Source: Clostridia bacterium (lineage in GTDB: Bacteria; Bacillota; Clostridia; Oscillospirales; CAG-272). Taken from it: 60,879 nt of DNA. The stretch spans positions 1-60,879 of the forward strand of contig JAFTOB010000128.1 in NCBI GenBank assembly GCA_017451545.1, in the 5' to 3' direction. Below are positions 26,277 through 33,396 of the stretch, piece after piece (within the stretch, counting starts at the first letter, position 1; every line of letters begins with the position of its first letter). Under the pieces are notes generated by a model. It was not told the DNA's origin. It saw only the letters and a program-made list of their open reading frames with translations, and searched no databases. Position numbers and translations under genes: made by a program.

Positions 26277-26284
26277 AGGGCGGA

Positions 26285-27199
26285 TCAAAGAGCGGTCTGG
26301 GTGTCGTTGGGGTCGCCGTTGCGGGCAAGATCGTACTCCTTCGACCAATCGAGGTCGCGATAAGCCTCGCCGCGCGGATCGTTCTTTATCCAATCGGTGA
26401 GCATATCGAGCATTTCCTCAGACCAGGTGTTTCTGTCGATCTGTGCGGTGGTGAACTTACCCTGACTGATCATCTCAAAGCCGAAATCGTCCTTGACGTG
26501 GGTCTTTGCCGCGCCATCGACAACGTCGGCAACGAGGTGGCTGGGGATAAAGAGGACTCCGCCGCCCGCGCCGAAGACAACGTCACCGGGGAGGCAGACC
26601 GCACCACCAAAGCTCGTTATATCGTTCCAGTCCTTCATAACGAACTCGCGTATGGGGGTGGGGTCGATGCCGCGATAGTAGACCTGAACATCCGGCACCT
26701 GCTTCATCTGCTCGACGTCGCGCACGCCGCCCCAAACGACAGCGCCGCCGTTTACCGTGCGCTTCTTGATGGCGGTGGTCAGGTTGCCGCCGAGGAAGGT
26801 TCCCTTGTAGATCTTATCGTACATATCGACGACCACAACGTCGCGCTCGACGAGTCGGTCAATGACCCACTGATTATAGTTGCCCGAAAGGCCGTCCTCG
26901 GCACCGCGTGAAAACTGAACGTCGTGAAGGTCGGGGCGTGTGGGGCAATAGGTGCAGGTAACGGCGCGACCGACCAGCTTTCTGCCGTCATCGTGCAGAG
27001 TCTTGAGGGGAGCCTCGCCGCCGCCTACGAACTGATGCTCGTAGCCGAGGACGAAGATAGGCTTCCAGACCTCTTCAAGCGTCATTCCGTAAAGGGCGTC
27101 AAGATATTTGTCCGCTACCTTCGGGCGGCCGTCCGGAAAGCGCTCGCCCTTCCAAAGAGGAGTTAACTGAATAATTTTTTCTCTGTCGTTAAAATTCAT
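26285..27199 (-). CDS. RraA-like lyase/aldolase family protein
   Basis: The 304-residue protein has the RraA/HMG-aldolase fold: the GGNL loop and VWGGVRDVEQ, corresponding to the GGxxxDGxxRD motif whose Arg-Asp binds substrate and metal. Authentic 4-hydroxy-4-methyl-2-oxoglutarate aldolases and RraA proteins are usually 160-240 residues, so this is a long variant with N- and C-terminal extensions. Members cleave 4-hydroxy-2-oxo acids to pyruvate or decarboxylate oxaloacetate. Its position right after uxuA, whose product is a 2-keto-3-deoxy acid, makes a retro-aldol role plausible but unproven. AAGGAG precedes the start. Confidence 0.75.
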   Translation of the reverse strand: MNFNDREKIIQLTPLWKGERFPDGRPKVADKYLDALYGMTLEEVWKPIFVLGYEHQFVGGGEAPLKTLHDDGRKLVGRAVTCTYCPTRPDLHDVQFSRGAEDGLSGNYNQWVIDRLVERDVVVVDMYDKIYKGTFLGGNLTTAIKKRTVNGGAVVWGGVRDVEQMKQVPDVQVYYRGIDPTPIREFVMKDWNDITSFGGAVCLPGDVVFGAGGGVLFIPSHLVADVVDGAAKTHVKDDFGFEMISQGKFTTAQIDRNTWSEEMLDMLTDWIKNDPRGEAYRDLDWSKEYDLARNGDPNDTQTAL

Positions 27200-27227
27200 T
27201 TTTATGTTCTCCTTAAAATTTCACATT

Positions 27228-28172
27228 TTATTTGCAAGCGTCGAGAATTCCTTTGAGGTAGCCGATGGCGAAAAGTCTGCCCATGGCGTCATAGCCCGGG
27301 AGGGTCGAGATCTCGCCCGCCATAGTCGGCACGTGGTCAACGCGGATCGGCACGTTCACTCCGTTTTTAATATAGACCTTCATAATGGCCGCCATATCGA
27401 TGTCGCCGTTATCGTGGTAGGTCTCGCGGAAGTGGTTGGGTGTTCCCTTCGTGTTGCGGAAGTGGACCATAAAGATCTTGTCCGCGAACTCCTCAATGGT
27501 TTTTTCGAGGTCCTCGCCCATTACGAAATAATTGGCCTGGCACATGGTGATTCCGAGGCTGTCGCTCTCTACGATACCGTATATCGCGCGCTTGATGTTC
27601 TCCTTGGAGATCATAATACGTTCAACGTCGCCGAGACGGGGCACGGGGGGATCGTCGGGGTGCAGACCGAGCTTGATGCCGTATTTTTCGGCCTCGGGGA
27701 TGACGGCCTTGACGAAATATTCGTAATTGGCCCAAAGCTCCTCGGCGGTGATCTTCGCGCCAGTGGGCTTGAAGTCGGCCATATTGAACTCTGTGACTCT
27801 TGCGCCGCCGCGCTCGGGAAAGTCCGAGCTTGTGCGCAGCCATCCGATATGCGCCATCCAGTTGAAGCAGATGGTATCGATTCCGTGAGCGCGCATATTC
27901 GGGAACATTGAAATGACTCGCTCGATGCTCTCGTCGCGCATCGCGTCGCCGTGCTTTATGTGATCGTGAAGCTCGTTGGGCATGGGCTCAATGGCCACGG
28001 GAGTTACGCCGAAATCGGTGAACTTTTTGACGAGCGCGTCCCAATGAGCCTTATCCGCGTAGTCAAACTTGCCGTCCTCGGGCAGGCGAATAACGCCGTG
28101 ACGGACACCCGATGCCACCGCAAAATCCCACGCCGTATCGTGCTCCGAGCGGAAATAATCGGAAAGTATCAT
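27228..28172 (-). CDS. uxuA: D-mannonate dehydratase
   Basis: The 314-residue TIM-barrel enzyme removes water from D-mannonate to give 2-keto-3-deoxy-D-gluconate. Family features include LGLHPDDPPVPRLGDVER, VHFRNTKGTPNHFRE and the YHDNGDIDM metal-binding segment near the C terminus; the histidine and aspartate ligands are intact. Its length is below that of the E. coli enzyme (near 390) but normal for shorter Gram-positive forms. AGAGGG precedes the ATG, 14 bases after the SDR gene stop. It is the third step of glucuronate catabolism in this operon. Confidence 0.93.
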   Translation of the reverse strand: MILSDYFRSEHDTAWDFAVASGVRHGVIRLPEDGKFDYADKAHWDALVKKFTDFGVTPVAIEPMPNELHDHIKHGDAMRDESIERVISMFPNMRAHGIDTICFNWMAHIGWLRTSSDFPERGGARVTEFNMADFKPTGAKITAEELWANYEYFVKAVIPEAEKYGIKLGLHPDDPPVPRLGDVERIMISKENIKRAIYGIVESDSLGITMCQANYFVMGEDLEKTIEEFADKIFMVHFRNTKGTPNHFRETYHDNGDIDMAAIMKVYIKNGVNVPIRVDHVPTMAGEISTLPGYDAMGRLFAIGYLKGILDACK

Positions 28173-28186
28173 ATTCGTTCCCTCTA

Positions 28187-29035
28187 TCAGACTCCCGAAA
28201 GAGTGAGGAAGCCGCCGTCAACGGGAACGGTGATACCGGTGACGAAGCCCGCGGCGCGGTCGTCGATAAGCCAGCGGATAGCACCGCACATATCGTTTGC
28301 TGAGCCGAACTTGCCCATGGGGGTGTGATCGATAACGTCCTGACCGCGCTTGGTCAGTCCTTCCTCGACTGTGCCGAGGATGAGCTTGCTTCTGGGGTTG
28401 AGGATGAATCCGGGGGCAACTGCGTTGATGCGGATACCGGTCTTTGCAAAATACGCGGCAAAGGCCTGAGTAAAGTTTGCAACTGCGGCCTTGCTCATGG
28501 CGTATGCAAAATTGCGGGTGAGGGGGCAGTATGTGTTCATGGAAGCGAAGTTTATAATGCTTCCGCCGCCCTGCTTGACCATATATTTTGCAAATGCGAG
28601 GAGAGGATATATGGTTCCCATGGTGTTAAGCTTGATAACGTTCTCAAAAATGTCCATATCCACGTTGTAGAGACCGACAAGATCCTCGGGGCGATCCTCC
28701 TCGAGCTCACGGGGATCGAACTCGACGATCTTGGGCTGCGCCTTTGCGTTATTGCCGCCTGCGCCGTTGATAAGAATATCACATCTGCCGAGATCCTTGA
28801 CGACCTCGTCTGCAAGTGCGCCCACAGCCTCTCTGTCCATTACGTTGCAGGCGTATGTTTTGCAATTTCCGCCGTTCTCGCGGATGCCTGCGGCAACCTT
28901 CTCTGCGTTTTCAAGCGAAAGGTCAACGAGTGCTACGGTGCATCCGAGAGATGCTAGATCGCGTGCGACCTCCGAGCAAATAACTCCGGCCGCTCCGGTT
29001 ACAACGGCGACCTTACCCTGATAATACTGATCCAT
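28187..29035 (-). CDS. uxuB: SDR-type D-mannonate oxidoreductase (fructuronate reductase)
   Basis: The 282-residue Rossmann-fold enzyme has the cofactor loop VTGAAGVICSEVA, NGAGGNN, and the catalytic Ser (NFASMN) with YAMSK tyrosine-lysine pair. Short-chain dehydrogenases of this type, such as B. subtilis YjmF, reduce D-fructuronate to D-mannonate with NAD(P)H and replace the unrelated E. coli UxuB. Assignment rests on the family plus its position between uxaC and uxuA. AAGGAG precedes the start. Confidence 0.85.
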   Translation of the reverse strand: MDQYYQGKVAVVTGAAGVICSEVARDLASLGCTVALVDLSLENAEKVAAGIRENGGNCKTYACNVMDREAVGALADEVVKDLGRCDILINGAGGNNAKAQPKIVEFDPRELEEDRPEDLVGLYNVDMDIFENVIKLNTMGTIYPLLAFAKYMVKQGGGSIINFASMNTYCPLTRNFAYAMSKAAVANFTQAFAAYFAKTGIRINAVAPGFILNPRSKLILGTVEEGLTKRGQDVIDHTPMGKFGSANDMCGAIRWLIDDRAAGFVTGITVPVDGGFLTLSGV

Positions 29036-29064
29036 GATTTTTTCTCCTTTTTATGTTGTGATTT

Positions 29065-30348
29065 TTATTTTTCTATCTTAAGTTTGGCGTTACCGTAAGA
29101 GATCTTCGCGGCGATCTCCGCGAGGTATTCTGCGGGCAGCTCCCATTCGGCGGACGTGTTCTTTTCGTCGAGCCACGAACAAAGAATTCTTCGGAAGTAA
29201 TCGTGGCGAACGAATGAAAGTATGCTGCGCGAGTCGGTGGTCATACCGATGAACTGCGAGACCGCGCCGAAGGATGCTATGCACTCGAGAGTGTTTCTGA
29301 TACCGAGGGTGTGGTCGCACCACCACCAGGACGGACCCAGCTGAACCTTTGAGGGTACTCCGTCCTGCGAGTACGAGCCCTGCATTACGGCAAGAGGTGC
29401 CTGATCGCTCATATTCAGCGGAAAAAGTACGGTATCGGGCAGGCCGCCGCGCTCCTCCATCGCGCCGAGCAGATCGGCGATCGCGGCAATATCAAAGCTC
29501 TCGCCCACAGCGGCAAAGCCGCCCGCAGGGCCCGCCAGAGAGAGCAGTCGAGGGCTGGTTCTGCGCTTTGCGTTCATATGGAGCAGAAGCGTCCAGCCGC
29601 GCTTTGCGTACTCGTTACCGAGGTTGACGAGCATTTCGCGGCGTGCGCCGTTACGGTCGTCGGCGAAAAACTTCGCGTCAAGGGAGTGATCGGCAAAGCG
29701 GCAGCCCTTTTCGTTGAATTTGTCGAGCATCACGCAAACGGCCGCCATATAGCTTTCTTTGTCCGTGATCACGATGCCCGTTTTTTCGGTCAGCTCCGCC
29801 TTGAACTCGTCTGTGGGAGCGAGAAGATCGTCCGCGCGGAGGGATGGGGCAACCGTCTTGCCGTTGAAGCCCGAAATATCCTCCAGCAGTGTGGCCACGG
29901 GCGACTGATACTCAACTCCGAAGCCCGAGAGGATCCCGTTATTGGAGAACTCGGGCGAGGCCAGCTTTTCATTTGCCGAGTCAAATATGTACCTTGCGTT
30001 CTCGCGCGAGGGGATCTTTTCGATGCCGAACACTCGTGAGAGCTCCATTCTCGACCAATCGTACACGGGATTGCCTGCCACGTATGGGAATATCTCGCAA
30101 TATTTCTCGAATTTCTCATAGGGTGCGGCATCACCCGTGATGTATTTTTCATCAACACCGCAGATACGCATCAGGCGGTGCTTGTAGGGGTCGGGGGCGA
30201 GCCAAAGCTCGTAAAGGTCGCCGCATCTGCGATCCTTTGCAATGTCATCCACCGAAATGTGGTTATGAAAATCCACGATGGGCAGGGTCTTTACGCTTTC
30301 GTAAAGCACCCGTGCGCCGTCTGTCTTAAGCAAAAAATTTTCTTTCAT
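29065..30348 (-). CDS. uxaC: Glucuronate isomerase
   Basis: The 427-residue amidohydrolase-fold enzyme interconverts D-glucuronate and D-fructuronate (also galacturonate and tagaturonate). It has the N-terminal metal pair VDFHNHIS, then ELWLAPDPYKHRLMR, and the C-terminal MTTDSRSILSFVRHDYFRR motif. It is about 40 residues shorter than most UxaC proteins, but no motif is missing. Its ATG overlaps the stop of the GH115-like gene by four bases (ATGA), so the two are translationally coupled. Confidence 0.93.
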   Translation of the reverse strand: MKENFLLKTDGARVLYESVKTLPIVDFHNHISVDDIAKDRRCGDLYELWLAPDPYKHRLMRICGVDEKYITGDAAPYEKFEKYCEIFPYVAGNPVYDWSRMELSRVFGIEKIPSRENARYIFDSANEKLASPEFSNNGILSGFGVEYQSPVATLLEDISGFNGKTVAPSLRADDLLAPTDEFKAELTEKTGIVITDKESYMAAVCVMLDKFNEKGCRFADHSLDAKFFADDRNGARREMLVNLGNEYAKRGWTLLLHMNAKRRTSPRLLSLAGPAGGFAAVGESFDIAAIADLLGAMEERGGLPDTVLFPLNMSDQAPLAVMQGSYSQDGVPSKVQLGPSWWWCDHTLGIRNTLECIASFGAVSQFIGMTTDSRSILSFVRHDYFRRILCSWLDEKNTSAEWELPAEYLAEIAAKISYGNAKLKIEK

Positions 30349-32309
30349 CCGATCTCCTCCAATCTTTTCGGATACACCTTTTCAATTTCTGCGATCCATC
30401 TTTGTACGTCTATCTTCTTTTCGCCTCTGTGCCAGCCCTCCCAACGTCCGAGCTCCAATATCTTTCTCGCCTCGATAATGGAGGACAGAGCCGACAGCGC
30501 GGTATCGCGGGCGGCATCAAGGGCTTCCCTGCTCTCGGCATCCATAAAGTCGCGGCAGGCGAGGGTCGCCTTCGTCATATTGGTCATATAGAAGATCTCA
30601 AATTTCAAAAACTGATCGAAATAAAGCTGTCGCTCGGCGGACACGGCGGTGTTCTCTGCTCTTTTGAGCAAGGTCTCCCACCGAGGCAGATTTTCGGCAA
30701 GAGTCCTGCGGAAATCCTCGGTGCTCTCGGTGTAATCGAAATCCTTTTTATGAAGGGATTTCGCTATGGCATAACGCAATGTTCCGTCGGTGAGCGGACG
30801 CTCCGGGAACGGCATACTGCCGAGATCGTTATAATCGAACTCGTTCTTTTTGCAAACGTAGCGTATTTCATCCTTGCCGCGGTCGGCTATTGCGCCGTAA
30901 TATTCCCAAAGCAGAGTAGATATTTTTTCGGCATCCTCGCCGTAAAACTCGGAAAGCTGACCGCAAACGAGCTTTTCTATATCCGCGTTTTCGGGATCGC
31001 TCAAAAGCTTCGAGTAAAGCCACGCGGAAAAATGAAGCGGGCGGAGGTTTGAAACGTTGAGTATCGAATAATAAAGTGAATTCATTCTCGCCGCCTCGCG
31101 ATACGAAAACCCCATTTTTCGGAGGTCCGTTCCCTCGGCGAGATGCGGACCCTGAACCCAATATCCGACGTGATAATAAACGCCATATCTGAAATCCGGA
31201 TTTCTATCGGTTGCATAAAAATCTCCGCCGAACATCTGATTGAATCCGATATCGCTGAATATTGCGATCGTTTCCTCCGGCAAACGAAGATAACCGTTTC
31301 GGTAAAGCTCCGAGCCCTCGTTCCAAAGAGTAGCGGTTGAAATAAAATCCGAAGTTCCGAGAGCTTCGGAGATCATTTTATGCTGTGTTGCTATGGCATC
31401 GGTTATTATCGCGCCGCGCGTCGCATCGCCGTTCGGAACCGTCGGGTCCGTCCTCCAAACCGAGCGATCGGCCTTGCCGCGCAAACCAAGCTGCCAGATG
31501 ACGTTTTTGCCGTATCTTGCCCACTTTTCCACGTAGACCCGCCAGATCTCCTCCATGCGGGCGCGGTTTCCGATAAAGGAAACCGTCTCGTTTTCGTAGC
31601 CCCGATCCTTCATATAATTATCGGCCCCGAAATAGGACACGCCGACGGGCTCGACGTGGTGCTGGGAAACGTACATTCCGCGACGGACAACGGTGCGGAC
31701 AAGCTCCTCCTCGGGTGGGTTGAGGATATCGACGAAGGACGAAGGGATTACGAGATTTATTTCCATACGGAGGGCGGTCTCAAGGATCATATCGAGAACC
31801 GAGGGATCCATTACGTCTCCGTAAAAGGGATAATCTATCCGACGCTTGCCGCCGCTTATCTTCCATTCGGTCAGAAGATCCTCATCGTTGAGGAACCAGC
31901 CGCGGAAGCGAACCTTCCGCTCGGGCGAAGCAAATTTTACGCTTGCAAGAGCAAGCTCTTCCCGTTGGGTCGGAAAAACGTCTGCTATCTTTGCAACGGG
32001 CAGAACGCCGAGGCACTTATAGGAAAATGCGTATACCCCGTAGACCGTGCCGAGAGCATCCGAGCCGACAATGTCAACGCCGCTCTCGCCGACGGTGACG
32101 GTATAAGCCTCGATCCTCGACGCATCGGTTTCGGTTCGCACGCGGATGGCCGCACCGCCATCTCGGTCGGCGATCTCAAATCCGTCGGTCTTGCCCGAAA
32201 GTCTGCGCAGATCGGCTTGCAGGTCGCGCACCGCAAGTTTCACCGACTCGGGCGCATCCGAGTTCAAAAATATGTCAAGCGAAAAGCTTTGATCGAAAAT
32301 TTTGAGCAT
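30345..32309 (-). CDS. GH115-like alpha-glucuronidase, cytoplasmic
   Basis: The 654-residue protein opens with the small alpha/beta domain of xylan alpha-glucuronidases. The barrel region carries RFRGWFLNDED, SQHHVEPVGV and WQLGLRGKADRSVW, all matching conserved GH115 segments. GH115 enzymes release (4-O-methyl-)glucuronic acid from xylan or its oligosaccharides. Most are secreted and 800 or more residues long; this one has no signal peptide and lacks the C-terminal domain, so it should act on imported oligosaccharides. The ATG at 32309 follows GGAGG; the TTG four codons earlier is unlikely. It is the first gene of the operon and supplies substrate to UxaC. Family assignment is by motif similarity only. 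Confidence 0.78.
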   Translation of the reverse strand: MLKIFDQSFSLDIFLNSDAPESVKLAVRDLQADLRRLSGKTDGFEIADRDGGAAIRVRTETDASRIEAYTVTVGESGVDIVGSDALGTVYGVYAFSYKCLGVLPVAKIADVFPTQREELALASVKFASPERKVRFRGWFLNDEDLLTEWKISGGKRRIDYPFYGDVMDPSVLDMILETALRMEINLVIPSSFVDILNPPEEELVRTVVRRGMYVSQHHVEPVGVSYFGADNYMKDRGYENETVSFIGNRARMEEIWRVYVEKWARYGKNVIWQLGLRGKADRSVWRTDPTVPNGDATRGAIITDAIATQHKMISEALGTSDFISTATLWNEGSELYRNGYLRLPEETIAIFSDIGFNQMFGGDFYATDRNPDFRYGVYYHVGYWVQGPHLAEGTDLRKMGFSYREAARMNSLYYSILNVSNLRPLHFSAWLYSKLLSDPENADIEKLVCGQLSEFYGEDAEKISTLLWEYYGAIADRGKDEIRYVCKKNEFDYNDLGSMPFPERPLTDGTLRYAIAKSLHKKDFDYTESTEDFRRTLAENLPRWETLLKRAENTAVSAERQLYFDQFLKFEIFYMTNMTKATLACRDFMDAESREALDAARDTALSALSSIIEARKILELGRWEGWHRGEKKIDVQRWIAEIEKVYPKRLEEIG

Positions 32310-32338
32310 AGTTTCCTCCAATTACATTTTCTGCATTA

Positions 32339-32367
32339 ATTATACATTTCATTTTTTCTCCGTTCAA
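32339..32367 (-). promoter_or_regulatory. Promoter of the glucuronide operon
   Basis: Minus strand TTGAAC (32367-32362), 17 bases, TATAAT (32344-32339). The -35 is imperfect, which suits activation by the divergent AraC regulator. Confidence 0.75.
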
Positions 32368-32408
32368 TATCGGAATCAATAAATAATAACACAATTCGAT
32401 CATTTTTA

Positions 32409-32437
32409 TTGACATTTTTATGCGTGCCTGCTATAAT
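32409..32437 (+). promoter_or_regulatory. Consensus promoter of the AraC regulator
   Basis: TTGACA (32409-32414), 17 bases, TATAAT (32432-32437). The leader is only about 14 bases. Confidence 0.85.
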
Positions 32438-32457
32438 GAGGAAAAGGAGGCGAGGAA

Positions 32458-33267
32458 GTGAAACAGTTTTACGAATACGAAAATCTCCCCTGCGGCATTG
32501 CAAACATTGAGTTTGTTGACGTTGTGCGTGACAAAAACTTCAAAATGCCATTCCTCGAAGGCCGAGAAAAGTCCGGATTTATATTTGTGCAGAGGGGGCA
32601 GCTTTCTTATAAATTTGCCGCAACCGAGCAAAGCCCCGCCAAGGAATGGATACTTACTGCCGGAAAAACCGTGTTTGTTCCCAGCGGAACCGTTTACACC
32701 GCCACCTATCTTGAGGACGGCACCAACATTATCGTTGCACAATTCGATCTTGTTTACGGAGAACTTCCAAAAGTCCTGCAAAGGCCTCGCCGTGTGCCTA
32801 TGCAACACGCGGAACGGCATATAAAGGAGCTGTTTAAATACCGCTCCATGTCCCTGAACGGTCACAGCCGATCATATTGGTGCATCTACAAAATGTACGA
32901 GATCATATGGAACGCCGTGAATTGCCTTGAGGACATTGCGCCGAAATTCAAAAAGCTCTCCCCTGCTCTCAATGATATTCAAAATAATTTTTTCATACAG
33001 CGCCCCATCCGCGATTACGCCGATATGTGCTCCTTGAGCGAGCCCGGCTTCCGTCGCCTTTTCGTGGAGTACACGGGAATGTCACCCGTCGAATACCGCA
33101 ACGAGATCCGCCTTGAAGAAGCACGTCGACTCATCGGCACGGGAGAATATCTGGTGGAGGAAGCCGCAAACGCCGTTGGTTTCTCCAATATTTCGTTTTT
33201 CTGCCGCTGTTTTAAAAAGAGATTCGGCCACACACCGCTCGGTGTGACCGCTCATAACGGAGATTAG
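32458..33267 (+). CDS. AraC-family transcriptional regulator
   Basis: The 269-residue protein has an N-terminal cupin-like sensing domain and a C-terminal double helix-turn-helix ending in the family signature EAANAVGFSNISFFCRCFKK and FGHTPLGV. It starts with GTG seven bases after AGGAGG. Divergent placement, with back-to-back promoters 41 bases apart, makes it the obvious regulator of the glucuronide operon, probably sensing a sugar or uronate. No terminator is visible behind it, and the next gene has its own promoter. Confidence 0.9.
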   Translation: MKQFYEYENLPCGIANIEFVDVVRDKNFKMPFLEGREKSGFIFVQRGQLSYKFAATEQSPAKEWILTAGKTVFVPSGTVYTATYLEDGTNIIVAQFDLVYGELPKVLQRPRRVPMQHAERHIKELFKYRSMSLNGHSRSYWCIYKMYEIIWNAVNCLEDIAPKFKKLSPALNDIQNNFFIQRPIRDYADMCSLSEPGFRRLFVEYTGMSPVEYRNEIRLEEARRLIGTGEYLVEEAANAVGFSNISFFCRCFKKRFGHTPLGVTAHNGD

Positions 33268-33320
33268 TTGCGGTTTTTACAGTTTTTGTTTCCAAAATGT
33301 GTATATTTTGTCACTTTCTA

Positions 33321-33349
33321 TTGACAAATTCATCATAAAGTGGTATCAT
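33321..33349 (+). promoter_or_regulatory. Promoter of the CvpA-like gene
   Basis: TTGACA (33321-33326), 17 bases, TATCAT (33344-33349). Confidence 0.8.
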
Positions 33350-33396
33350 TTAGATGTAAATATTTATGAAAGGTTTGCTTTTGGCAAAAGAAAATC

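Noticed and set aside
33268..33320. Terminator for the AraC regulator
   Set aside because: The region is T-rich but has no convincing inverted repeat.
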